In this document: positions 1-12,565 of the stretch, piece by piece | How the letters are laid out: each line of letters begins with the position of its first letter | Position numbering within the stretch: position 1 is the first letter of the stretch | Assembly (NCBI GenBank): GCA_029204225.1 | Contig: CM055103.1 | Location: 22,626,663 to 22,690,662 of the forward strand | Direction: 5' to 3' | Source of the DNA: Diphasiastrum complanatum | Lineage: Eukaryota > Streptophyta > Lycopodiopsida > Lycopodiales > Lycopodiaceae | Length of the DNA: 64,000 nt | Made by a program: the position numbers and the translations under genes | Notes under the pieces: generated by a model | Told to the model about the DNA's origin: nothing | What the model saw: only the letters and a program-made list of their open reading frames with translations | The model's database searches: none

Positions 1-110
1 TTAAATCTCATTTAGGGTTGCCCTACACTTTGCCAGAGTCATTTCCTTAGCATTTGAGGCTCTTTGGAAAAGTGAAAAATGCGACACTGTGATTTTACAC
101 GAGATTTCTG

Positions 111-485
111 TCAGGCAAAAGGAGACACTGCATTTCCTGACAGGCGGCAGTTTTGCAAAAATGTGAAAAAGCCAAAGTGAGAGAAAATGCGACACTGTGG
201 TAAAACTCCATGTATTTCTGCAGACTGTGTAAAGACACGGGAAAATCCACAGAATTGGATAAACAACGGATGAAGATTAAAACCGATTGTTCGATTAGTA
301 AGAAGGAGAATAATCCAACAGGTCTCTGCTCTGAAAACCGATTCCCAGCGGAAACTAGGAAAGGAAGGTAGAGCTTGCTTTGCTCTTTCATGTGTCTCTG
401 CGAATAGGAGTATATCACCACTATCTATGACGTCGATCAAGTCACCTGTCGAGGATGAGGTACGAATCCCATTGCAATTCCACAC
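111..485 (-). mobile_element. LINE-like endonuclease N-terminal fragment
   Basis: An uninterrupted 124-codon frame on the minus strand begins MWNCNGIR and carries DILLFAETHE about 25 residues later. These resemble the two opening motifs of the AP-endonuclease-like domain of LINEs (WNxRGL... and ILxLQETH with the catalytic Glu). The similarity fades after about residue 60 and no reverse transcriptase follows in either direction nearby, so this is at best a short relic. It could also be a chance frame. I cannot tell whether it belongs to the same family as the LINE-like element at 27.8 kb. Confidence 0.35.
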
Positions 486-1666
486 ACCAAAATGAAAGGA
501 AGATGGATGGGTCTTTGGCCTGCTCCCACACCTGAACCAAGTCCCTATTTCTTTTCACCAATGTATTCACCTAGTCATCTCTATAAATTACTCGTCATTC
601 GGATGTTTTAGCTTCTTTGAAGGCCTTTTTCCTTTCTGTCACTTGCAAGAATATATTTGTACCCTTTAGTTTACTCTTTAGTCTCAAAACTGACCGTCTA
701 GATGATCTTCAAAATTTTTAAAGAGAATGATTAAGGTGGCCTTATCTTTATTGGGTCAGCAGGCTCTTTCCATCCCTTGATTGTTGTGCCCTAAAGTGGT
801 TTGTAATAATCTAGTTGCTTCTTGAATGGCATCTTGTGTGTCTACAATACCCCCTTACTCTCACATTAAGAGCTTTCTGATCCTCATTCTCTTTTCAAAA
901 ATAGTAGCTAAAATAAAGTAGACATTTGTGGCATACCATCTGTGTTCTTGAAAAGAGATGCCCAAGTTTTCATCATTTCCTTGCGCTGAACCAAATCTTG
1001 TTCCAAGGCCTGGATTTTCATCACCGTAGTTGATGTTTCACCTTCACTCTGGTTCTTTGTAGGCTACAAAATCTCGTTTCAACTGTCCATTTTCTTGCTG
1101 AAGTAGCTTGATCTCATCCTTCAATGATTTCATCTTTGTTTTTAACACTTTCGCTTTGTAAACCTGGAAGTCTTCGAAAGCTTTGGAAGGAGTAGAAATC
1201 ATCGTAGAAAACAGGCTTTTCCAGGTGATATCGTGTGTTTGGGACATGGTTGACACGTCTTCAATATTCCTTGGACACTTAAAACCCTAATTGTACTCAT
1301 TTCCAAAAAGATGCTCTTGCAATTTTCCTCTTAGATGGTTTTGCTTATTCTAAGTGGCGTACATATGTTCATTCTCATTCGTCTCTCTTAGTGGCATGTC
1401 TTTTGACATATGCTTCACCTACTTATGTTATCCAACAATGAGTTTACTTTTGAGAGTCCTTCTGTACATGAGAGTAGTGTCATAGATATTGAGAGTAATA
1501 ATGATGGACATCCTTCAAAGTCTATTTTTGAGTGACCTTGCAAGCTTCCTTCTGCAAGCGAGGTTGCATCCTACTGTGAGGATGAGAGAGAATCACACTA
1601 GGAGAGAAAGTCACAACTACAGGTTGATGCTAATATTACATGCTATGAGCTAGGATTCACGTATTA

Positions 1667-1757
1667 CATGTTGATGTTGATGTTGATGTTGCATGCTTTG
1701 ATGTTGATGCCAAGTGCCTCGGTGCTTCTCCTTAGTGCTTTGATGTTGATGTTGATG
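1667..1757. repeat. Interrupted GATGTT short tandem repeat
   Basis: Runs of the hexamer gatgtt (about four in a row at 1667-1692) recur at 1701-1709 and 1740-1757, separated by other sequence. This is a simple low-complexity repeat. Confidence 0.6.
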
Positions 1758-2365
1758 GTGCAGACTATGCCCATTGTTTCAATTTTGATATATTAGATGA
1801 GTTGCACATTGTTTCGATGCTTCCTACAATGGATTTTATATTTCTTTGTTGGTAGAACTTGTTTATATTGCATCTCCATATGAGGTTCTTCTAGATAAGC
1901 GTCCATGTATTCTTCGGTATCCTTGTGCTTTCATATATGGATTTGTTGTAGCCAAGTAGATGTTATTTTATGGTGCTCTTGGGCTATTGATTGGCTTTAG
2001 ATATGCCATTTCTTGTTCTTGGGCTATTAGAGTGCCTTGAGCGAGTTACAAAATCGTTCTGGTTTTGTTTATTTTTTGCAACTATCTCAAATACATCGGC
2101 TTGCATAGTATCGTGTTATCCACTACATTAGAAATACATTTATACAATCATTTGTAGTTGATGTACTATGCTTTGTGGATATTTGTGTGTTGCTTTTGAG
2201 ATATTTGTCGTGACACCTTATGTCCTCTCCTTCAATATCTCCATTCATGCATGAATTTTCTCCTCATGAATCAAAGTATTTTTGATTTTCACTTTTCTTC
2301 GCAATTGACTATGACCAAAACTATTGCTTGGGGCCTCTCGTCTAGTTTTTTAGGGTTTAATAATT

Positions 2366-2416
2366 TGTGTAAGCCTCACATTGAGGGCAATGTTTCTTAA
2401 AGTGGGGGAGAGTCCT
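2366..2416 (+). mobile_element. Polypurine tract and end of a gypsy (Athila/Tat-like) element
   Basis: The sequence gagggcaatgtttcttaaag followed by tgggggagag matches the stereotyped region just upstream of the 3' LTR of plant Athila/Tat-type gypsy elements, where a short conserved phrase precedes the G-rich polypurine tract. The 3' LTR would begin near 2413 but its end was not found, and no coding sequence is recognisable upstream. Confidence 0.35.
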
Positions 2417-4539
2417 ATACTAAAAAAACATAAAATCCTGTAGATATCATATACTCGAACATAGATACAATTTAATGTGTATAAACCCTAAATATACTTA
2501 GATAATGATTATTTGATTTCATGTAGAGACCCTAGAGGCCAAATCATTATTCAATTTGATGTATAAACCTCAAATCATAAATCAAAAGTTGTGGACTAGG
2601 GGTATTTTACTTAGACTGTAACATATCCGTGAATATTGACTCCAAGGTAACCAATTGATCAGTTATTGAACCTTAATCCTTTCGACCATTTTTTAACCAT
2701 ATTGTATACACCCAAAACAAATTTCTGTTTTGTACTTTTTGAGAAAAACTTATAAAACAATAAGCATTTCTTCACTAGAAAAGAAATGTTCCAAAAGAAA
2801 AAGAAAATCAAAATTAAAAACATAGAAGCACTTTAAAGAGTTGCATTCAAGAATGCAATATAACTATGTTTTAATTTTTTCACTCAAGTGTCTTTCTTCA
2901 GGCACAAGCTACATCATATTACTTAACCTCGACACAATCTTTGAAAGAAATGCTTTCTTTTATCAAGAAGTTGAAATTAGGAGCTATGTTTCAACTTTCT
3001 TATAAGGTTGACTAGGTAAACAAAAAACTTTACGTTTATTTTCCGACAAGCTTGACCTAACCTCCAAATGTAGTGAAGAAGCATAGAATGCAAGTTCTTC
3101 CCTTATCTTGCACCGTGCACTTATCCATATCAAAAAAGGATTCCACCGATGCAAATCAGAGCAACACTACACACATAGCATTCACTTGGAAAATAATAAT
3201 TCCAAACAAGATGCAGATAAATAGACACAAAGAAATTGTAGATTAAACAATTCCTTCACTGAACTAGAAAGTGTTCCAGCAAGGTTATCATGCACCCAAA
3301 AACGAGTTGGTCTTGTTGGGCAAGTTATGCAATGTCTAAGTCTCTTCACGACTCCTAGAGGTATAACTCACTATTGAGGCTAGAAAGGGACAAGGAATAA
3401 ATTACCAGTCGTTCATGGACTTTCAAATGCTACACCAAGTGTTTAGTAACTTCGATTCCAAAGACATTCCAAATTGCATGTGATGGAGACTCAAAATGGA
3501 ATTCTGAATCGTGAAGTACGTGAAATTATGAATGCATTGAAGTCGCACAAACTTTCAGAACTTTGAAACTGATCTTACACCTTGAGATTATTTCCATATT
3601 ATAAATTGTCAACAAATCTAGCATCTCATTGTGTGTGGGCACGCAGTAAGGAATAGTCTACCATGTAAGACTATACTTTACATGCATTTGTTTGGCAAGC
3701 TTATGTGTATCATGAGTGTTCTGTAAGTAATCCAATGTATTGATTGCTTAGGGTAGGTGAAAGTACAGATTGTTTGTTGTGTAAATTGTGGTGGACAATA
3801 TGGATTAGGGTCTGTTAACCTAGTGACCATGAACAGTACCTTCCTTACATTTGGGATTTTGAACCAAAAACGAAAGATTACCCACTTTTAGGACAAGCCT
3901 TTCTAAGAAACATTTTCATTCTAAATTCACTAAATAAAACAAGTTCTTCTAGGTAGACAGAACTAGAACTGTTCCAGCTCTTTTGAACATAATAAATACT
4001 TTCCCTAATGGAGGGCCATCTTGGCACCTTTGTTTGTGTTTGAATGTGATGTGTGTGTGATATATTTTAAGTTTTGTGACTATCCAATTTCATGCTTTTA
4101 TACTAGTCGCAATTGCATCCTTTTGTCATGAACTTTCCCTATCTGAAGTGGAGTCCAAGGATCACTTAATAGATAGATGCCCAATCTACTATGAAATTAG
4201 AGAGAGACATTATTGTCTATTTTGAGATGCACCTTATAGGAATTAAGTACAAGAAGGTAGTAGTATTAGATAGGAACTAGGACTAGCCTACGATGCCGAA
4301 GGTTGCAGGTAAAGTTTACACCGTAAATGATAATAGTCAATTTCAAGTTTCTATCACCTGCAAGTTGTAGTTGTGAACACTGAACATTCAACTGTCAAAA
4401 GACTACATAGAGTACATAATACTACATAGTACAGTTGTCCGTGAGAGAAGGTCCCCATTGAGGCTTGAGTCTTGAGTCTTGACTCTCCAGATTACAATCT
4501 TGAATCTTGAGTCTTGACCTATTTTGGGTAATGAGTTTG

Positions 4540-4640
4540 ATGAACCATGATAGGTGTTGCGGTGTTAGATACATAGGTGGCCCTGCTCGGATAAAGGCGC
4601 ACCTGCTACGCTCACGAGGCATGAGATTGCACCAAAGTCG
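4540..4640 (+). pseudogene. BED-type zinc finger fragment, probably of hAT transposon origin
   Basis: In the frame starting at 4507 the residues RCCGVRYIGGPARIKAHLLR resemble the core of plant BED fingers (CxxC...xxGGxxRIKxHLL...G), the DNA-binding domain at the start of many hAT transposases. The first Cys spacing is imperfect and the expected second half of the finger and the transposase body are absent. A TTGAGTC-type short repeat precedes it at 4465-4520. This is a suggestive short match only. Confidence 0.3.
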
Positions 4641-5161
4641 TTACGAGAGCTCCTACATGCCCCCACCCTACCTCATGAGGACTTGGAGGAGGACCGTCCT
4701 TTGATGCCCAGTGGTGGCTCTCCTGACTCCAGAGTCCTATAACCTATTTGAGTTTATTATTTTTATGGAATTTGAATTTTTTTGTAAGTTGTAACTTGTT
4801 TGAAGTCAGGACTCAGAAGTTCAAGGTTTGAAAGAGAGTTTCAGAATCTTATGTCCCGGAAAGTGTATCGATGTAACTAAGATTCAAACCTGCTATCATT
4901 GCTTTATTTTTTCTCAGGTTAATGCATTCTTGTGACACAGTTTGGAAGTTAGATTGGTATGCGTTCAAAGTAGTTTTCTGTTCTACTTGCAGGTTCACTT
5001 TATTGCTTTACTTATACTCACTGAATATGTAAATGTATGAATCCTTAGTTTTGTCATTACGTCCTATGCCTAAATTCCTTCGCTTGAATACATCCATCCG
5101 TATTGTCTTGAGGATTTTAAGTCGACAATGACCAGAATGTTGTTTTCCAATAAATAAATAG

Positions 5162-5384
5162 ATGGAGTCTTTGCTATCGAAGTTGATCGAATACTGCATC
5201 CTGGAGGCTATGTTGTTTGGACATCTACATCTCCAACACCTCATGAGGGTTTACTAGCACATCAAGAAAATGCTTCAGAAGTGGTGGATTATATTACTTC
5301 AAGATTATGTTGGAAGAAAGTTGCGCAACAAGACCAAACAACTGTTTGGCAAAAAAGTGCTCACCAGCCCTGCTATTCTTCTTG
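5162..5384 (+). CDS. PMT gene exon (second SAM-domain block)
   Basis: The acceptor is ...aaatag|AT and the donor TTG|GTAAGT. The exon encodes [20 protein letters not shown], the PMT block usually written EVDRxLRPGGYFVWTS, and ends with a [11 protein letters not shown] segment matching the family's WKKTxxxxCYSSR. It has 2 bases, 73 codons and 2 bases. The arginine usual in LRPGG is histidine here. Confidence 0.85.
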
Positions 5385-8300
5385 GTAAGTTTTCAAAAGT
5401 GAATCATGCTTTCTTTTGGATCAAAGACTACTACCATCACTTAACCATTTAAAATTATTAATGACCACTTCCGTACACTATGTCACGACAACCTTTTTGT
5501 ACTATCCTATATATCACAAGCCAGTTGGCTAATGAGCCTCTACACTCCAAAGCATATCAAACACTCCCCATTTATTGCAATAAATTATGACCTTATGTAC
5601 TTTCTTTTTTACGCTTGCCTCTGCTCTTAGTAATCACCTACTATGGCATCCTTTTTGGCTGTTTTCAAAACATGGCCAACAAGGCACCAAATTTTCAAGG
5701 ATATTGACAAATGTGGCCTCTCCGGGCTACCAAATGCCATTTGCACCAAGACAGCCAATGAGCTCTTAAAAGCCGAGACAATTATTGACAATACTGTCAC
5801 CACCACAATACAAGGCAAGACACACTTCACTACTCATCCACACTGATGGAGGGATTGACACAAGCTGCAACAAGAAGAATTTCCAGTCAATTCATATTCT
5901 TATGACAAACTTGTCACTTGACACACCTCAAGCTTGCAGACTGCAGTGAGGATCTTTGTGGAGTTTTGCAGATGGACGAAACAAGTTGTCTTGGGATCAT
6001 AACTTGATATGACATTCTGCTGTTGCTCCAAGTTGGCACAAGCCCTAGGGTTTAAGGTTTAGGATCGTATGTGATTTTAGATGTAGCTTAATATATGATT
6101 CTTTCGTATGCTATCTATTCTAAAAAAGTGCCACTGTAGAGAGAGATCCACTATTTTGCAGCTCCAAACCCTTGTCTGGGGTTTTCAGTCCTTGTTGCCT
6201 TGGATTTTCTTTAATCCCTGAAAAGTTTTTGAGCCTCTTGCCACCTCCATTGAGGTTGCCCTATTGTGAGGAATAATTTGCATCAATCCGCTCACAAATC
6301 GATGGTGAAACGTGATCACACCAACTGCTTACACCAAGCAGTTCTTCGTCGAAATTCCAAACTTCCGTTAGGCTACCGTTCTGATTCAAGTGACAATTCC
6401 CTGTCACTGATTCTTTTCACAGTCTTGAGCAAATCTTCGAATCTCCACAAACTCGATTTGTGCTACCCACAACTTTTGAACGACGTCCACTTGTCGTTGA
6501 GTTCCGAAAAGCTTCACCGTTAGCTCAAACCGTCGTGAATTCGATTCCAATTCTTCATTCTTGTCCGGTGATTACTGCCAAGTACTTGGAGACAAATGAT
6601 TGCTTTCACACCAATTGTATATCACACTCGTTAATTATCAAGTACAAAGAGAACAAGTTAAGTATTCACTATAGGGCTCGTAAAAGAATCGGCTTGGGAG
6701 AGCACTTCTATGGATTTTATTGTTGGATTACCGAGGACTCAAAATCTGATGGACTCGATCTTGGTAGTTGCGGACAGGTTCACTAAGATGGCTCATTTTA
6801 TTGCCACCAGAAAGAAAGTGACACTCCGCAAGTTGCAAAATTGTTCCTTGATCATGTAGTTAGGTTGCATGGACTCCGAAGCCCATTGTCTCAGACAGGG
6901 ATCCCAAGTGGGGAACACAATTGTAAAACAAATGGGCAGACTGAGAGAGTCAACCAGGTCCTAGAGGATATGCATAGAGTGTATGTTACTGAAACGTAGA
7001 CTGACTGGGTGAAATATTTGCCACTAGTAGAGTACGCTTATAATGATAAAAAGCCCGTGTCCATAGGGATGAGACCATTTGAGCTCAATTATGGATTCCA
7101 GCAGACGAATCCAATGATTCTAGGGATTCCCAAGAAGTTATCTAGCGTTGCGAAGTTCTTGACTCAGATGTAGGCTAAGTTGGATTTAGCGTGTCAAAGT
7201 CTTTGCAAAGCTCGAGCCAGAGCAAAGACTTGTCTACGTGAAAATTGCTCGTATAGGGAGTTCGAGAGAGGTGATATGGTCTTTTTGCTAGTGCCACCTA
7301 AATCTAAGGTGATGAGAACATGGGAAGTGTGCAAAGCTATAACCAAGGTATTGTGGACCATGGCAAATCATTTAAAAGGTCAGTGAGGTAGCTTATAAGT
7401 TGCAACTGCCTGAGGGATGCAAAGTGCATCCAGTTTTTCATGTAAGTCGGAGGTGATAGTCTACTGGGCGGTGCCGTAGCCCTACATGAACAAGATATGA
7501 CAAATTATGGACATGAGCATATCTTAGAGCGGAGATAGCGACGACTGAAAAATCGTCTGATCCCCAAGTTTTTGGTAGCTTGGAAAGGGTTACCATTATC
7601 CGAAGCAACATGAGAGTGTTAGATCCAACTACAGAGGTCCTATCTTGAGTTTGTCATCGAGGAGCAATGACATTCTTGAGGAGGGAGAGAGTGTTAGGAT
7701 CCAGTCATGGATCCAACATATTCTGAAATGAGCGGTAGCTCCAGAGTCATAGGACCAGTTTGAGATGGTCAATGGATCCCCATTAGAGGCACCTGATGCC
7801 AATCGTGTCTAGGTGTGTTGCAGTCACAATCCGGTGTACTACACGTGACGTGCTCTCGGTAGAGCCGATGTACAACTGATCAAGCTAACCCGTAATTTGG
7901 CAGGCACTGACTAGGGTTAACCAGAATTGGAACAGTGTGGTCTTATAGCCACATGTGTACGGTGGGCATGGGGGTGGCATAGCATTAAGACACTGTATTC
8001 TTGGGTCAGTAGGGGTAGACTTGGCAGGTAGTGGGCTTAAAGGCTTGCCTGTGAATGGGAGGAGATTCATTCTACACACCGGCTAGCTTGTGGAGAGGAT
8101 TAGTCACAACAACTGATATTTACATTGCAATTTACAATTGTCTCCATAGGCTGGCTTAGCCATTTAAATCAGTAATTGCAATATACATTTACAATAGTCA
8201 AAGGGATTCAAAGTACATGTGACATCGCTTCCCTCCTCAGCTAACATTGTCCTCGATGGCAAAGTTTGGATATTGTGCATGCAACTTATGCGCGGTCTCC

Positions 8301-11300
8301 TAGGTAGCATCACTAAGAGGTCATCCATGCCATGCAACCAAGTACTCACAAAGCAAATGATTTGCAATCGTCTACTCTGCCTTCGGTCCAATAGTCTCGC
8401 TGGTCCATGCATCACTTCCCCATGCTCCTGAAACAATACAAGGCCATTAGCCAACAAGTTATCACCGTCATGTAGTATCTTTTTTATGCATGAAACATGA
8501 AAAACAGGATGAATTTTAGAATCAATAGGCAAATCCAATTGATAACCAATGCTATTAATTTTCTCAACAATTTTCCAAGGTCCATAATATCTAGGTGAAC
8601 ATTTTCCTATTTGAAGGTCCTTTGGAATCCTAAGAAACACCATGTCTCCTTCCTTGAACTCTCCTGGTGTACGATCCAAATCGGCATAAGTTTTTGCCTG
8701 ATCCATCGCCACTCTTCTATTTTCCTTTGCTAACTCCAACCTCTGCTGTTAATGGAATTGGAATTGTAGCCATCATTTTGCCTAATGGTGACGAAAAGTA
8801 CATTGAGAATGTGCTTTATGTTCCGGGAATCAAGAAGAATCTTCTTTCGGTTTCAACTATGTTGAAGCAAGGACTAGTTGTTAAGTTCAAAGAAGATAAG
8901 TGTCTTGTCAAAGATCCTAAAAGATCACTCTTGATTATTGTTTCGGGAACAATGCATGCTGGCTTATTCATTATGGATACCTATGAGCGACGAATTCCCT
9001 CTACATGTCTTGTTGCTTCTACATCACAATCATTGGAGTTGGCTGAATTGTCGCACACAAGGTTTCGGCATCTCAACTTTGCAAGTTTGAAGAAGCTGAA
9101 GACATTTAATATGGTAGAAGACATTCCTACTATTGAGCAGCCGGAAGGGCATGTATGCGAGGGGTGCATACTTGGAAAGTTTCAAAGGAAACGTTTTTTG
9201 GGTTCTTGATAAATTTGATTTGGTTCATAGTGATGTTTGTGGTCCAATGAAGACCGAATCCATTGGAAAGTGCATCTATTTTGTGACTTTTATTGATGAC
9301 TTTTCCCTTTTTACATGGATCTAACGTTTCAAAGATTTTCTAGCAATGGTTAAAAATCAGTTTGGGCATTCTTTGAAGACCCTACGCACCGATCGAGGAG
9401 GGGAATACATTAAGAATACGTTCGGTGCATTTCTTCAAGAAAAGGGAATTCTACATCAAATGAGAACTCCCTATACGCTTCAACAAAATGGTGTTGCCGA
9501 GCGAAAGAATTGCACACTTATGGAAATGGCCCGTTGCATGCTCAAAGCAAAGGGGCTGCCTCACAAGTTTTGGGTTGAAGCGGTTATAACGGCAACATAC
9601 ATAAGCAATCGTTGTCCTACTAAAGCATTGAAAGTATTAACTCCTTATGAAATTTGGTATGGAAAGAAGCCTACAATCTCTCACTTTCGCATTTTTGGAT
9701 GTACGGCTTATGCTTTTGTTCCAAATAAACTTCATACAAAGCTTGAGGATAAAGGAGTTAAATGCATTTTTGTTGGCTATAGTAGTGAATCGATCTTATG
9801 CTCCACATTTCTCTTGGAGGGCAAGACAGATGGAAGTTCATCAATGAACACATCTGTAAAATCCGCCCTGATTTGTTGGTCTAGGTTCCTATTTAGTTAA
9901 GTTTATTCTTTCCGCATATCAGTTTCACATGTAGAAATTGACATATCAAACAGAAACATACATACAAATACTTACTGTGAACCTTTCACAACTGTGTCGC
10001 CGTGATCAAAGGTTCCAAGGGGGTATAGGTCCTACCATCGTACTGGAACTCATACACATGAGTATTCCAAGCGATATATGGCTTTTGTGCAATGTGCCAA
10101 CATATCCCAAGTACCACATCAAAATGCGCCAAACGCGTTATCTCAAGATCCAACTTTTCAATGTAACTTTGAATGGTCAGTGGCATACCCACAACCCTAG
10201 AATTCCACACCTCAGTACCCTTTCCATTAGCCATTTCAACCGTGTACGAGTACGGGGATGGTTGTGTGTTCACATTCAACCTTTTAATTAGAGTCAAATT
10301 AAGAACGTTATGTGAGGACTTAGTGTCAAATAGTGCTACCTTATTCCTACCACACAGTTGTTCACTCATAACAATTAAAGAAGTACAAGGATACTGATAG
10401 CCCTGCCCTTGGCAGTGCTAACCCCTTTTCCCTTCCAATCAGCTGAACTTTACCCTTGCACAAATTGACCTGTAAACCTTTTAAACTTTTTCCTAACCCA
10501 AGGTTGAAATCCCCTTTAGGCCACAACGGCTGGTTCACTAGCCCTCCTTCCGTCTTCATAATAGAGAGCCATCTGTATAGCTCTTTGGAGGCTATGAGTC
10601 TGTTCCTTCTTGACAAAAGGCCTAAGATTCTCATGTAAACCCTTCACAAATTGGAATACCTAAAAGTGCATCGGCACCTCGTCCGGTATCTGCATCAAGG
10701 CCTCTCTATATTTGTCCGCAAAGTCTTGCATCGACATGTTGCCTTGCTTGAGTCCACATCTGCATGGCTTTTCTTTTCATCAAGTGGCACCCGATTCTTG
10801 GTAAATACTTCCTTGAATGCTTCCCATGTTGTAGGCACAAGATTGTCTCTAATGACTTTATGCCACCACCTTTGCGCGCTCTCTTGTAAACGATAAGTAG
10901 CTTGACTGATCTTCTCATTGTCATCGTCAATACCACACATGAAATGTGGTTTCCCATTTTTGCAGTCAATTCTCTACTGCATCCGCGGTATGCACTGCAA
11001 CGGCTCCTGTATACTTGGGTGGCTTCAAATCTATAATTGGTAATTTCCTTTTCTTGGGAACAACGTCCATCTCTCTTTCCGGCGAAAGGGGTTCTGCCCC
11101 TACTATTGCCATATCACTTGTCCTTTCTAGTGCCTGCGGAGATATATTGTGTTTTAGCTCGTCCATAATGCGATGCAATACCACCTCCAAGACATCAAGC
11201 TTGCTTGCCACTTGCTCAATCTGAATTGCATTCGTGTTGGCTTCTTCCAATGGATCCATATTTACTCGTCAATCGATGCTCTGTCTCTCACTTTGTCCAA

Positions 11301-12492
11301 TTTTACACTTGACAAGGAAATAAGCAGAAGACTCAGTCCGTAGCCCTCTTTGAAAATTTGTAACTTTTCTGTCTGATGTTGGAATTGCGTGGTTTTTGGC
11401 TCCAAAGGTAGGCAGTAGGTTGTACTATCTCCCTGTAGTGTCGGACCTCCAACAGAAAACTGTTCTCCACTTCGAATTTTCTATCTGTTTTCTGATTTCT
11501 ACTAATTACGCACAGTGGGTCTGTCCCTTAAGTGTAGGATTGTCTTTAAGGACCCAATCCATTTTACAAGGCAATACACCAAAACTTCACAATGAACTTT
11601 TTTAATGTGGGGCACTTTTTCCCTTTGGGCTCTTCAACCTCTTTGTCTTATCCCCTTGCCTTTCAATGACAACTTTCATGCACTTAACGTCCTTCCTCTG
11701 AAGGTCATCTCCTCCAGCTACACTGTTTCCATCTCACTTCTACCTTTCTGCTGGAAAAACATTCAGATTTTTGCTGGAAAAACGTTCCTCACAATACAAT
11801 TGGTAAAGATTGATTGCCGAAGAAAGTCTTCAGGTTAAAGCATACCACGAATACCTAGATAAACTGAGCAGTCAAGCAAGCACGTCCTATCCACATTATG
11901 AATTGAGAGAGACCACGACAATACCACTTGGACAAGTAGCGCCAAACTATGAGGATCAATATCAACCAACCTTATCACGGGATCCTTTGATGGATGGTGT
12001 TGACTACCCATTTGTCGATGAACAAGGTTATCAGGAATGGCCACCAGACTCATATGGTTATTATTGAAAATCTGGCAAGTCCATGTTCTCGCTAATTGTC
12101 ATCAAATTAAGCCTCAGGTTTTACCTAAGCAAACTTGTATCTACGCTTTTCTTGAAGCACAACAAAAACATATATCTATATATACCTATGCTCTCTACAG
12201 CTTTTGACAATGCCAGTGACTTGTCATCATCCCAAGGACCAGTCAAAGGTAGTGCCATGCACCTGTTTGGCAGCAAGAGCATGTTGTTTGATTCTAGGAA
12301 CGACATGGAATATTCTAAATATGGCAAGAGGCCTCTACAGTAAGCCCAAACACTACATCAATAAAGTAGAGAGTCGGAAGTATTAGAAACAGGTGACCTG
12401 TTGGCATCCTACGTGTGTGAGTGCAACATTGGGCCTTAGGCTAATAAGTGCATTTTTTCATATTCCTAATAAAACTCTGTCAGTTTCACTTT

Positions 12493-12565
<73 letters not shown>

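Larger units (their letters stand above)
486..4500. other. Gene-free AT-rich stretch, probably decayed transposon and intron sequence
   Basis: No convincing gene is visible. A 70-codon minus-strand frame at 1044-1256 has a lysine- and glutamate-rich heptad-like stretch (SLKDEIKLLQQENGQLKRD) that could form a coiled coil, but it has no homologue I recognise. A GATGTT-type hexamer repeat lies at about 1667-1757 and a polypurine-tract-like site near 2400. Part of this may be an upstream intron of the methyltransferase gene whose exons begin at 5162, since its 5' exons are not visible. Confidence 0.4.

Noticed and set aside
1044-1256. Coiled-coil-like 70-codon minus-strand frame
   Set aside because: It is too short, has no homologue I recognise and no exon neighbours; mentioned only within the gap description.
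5643-5846. Candidate further PMT exon just after the first exon
   Set aside because: The translation in all three frames lacks the PMT segment expected after CYSS, while the exon at 19126 has both the right phase and the right motif.
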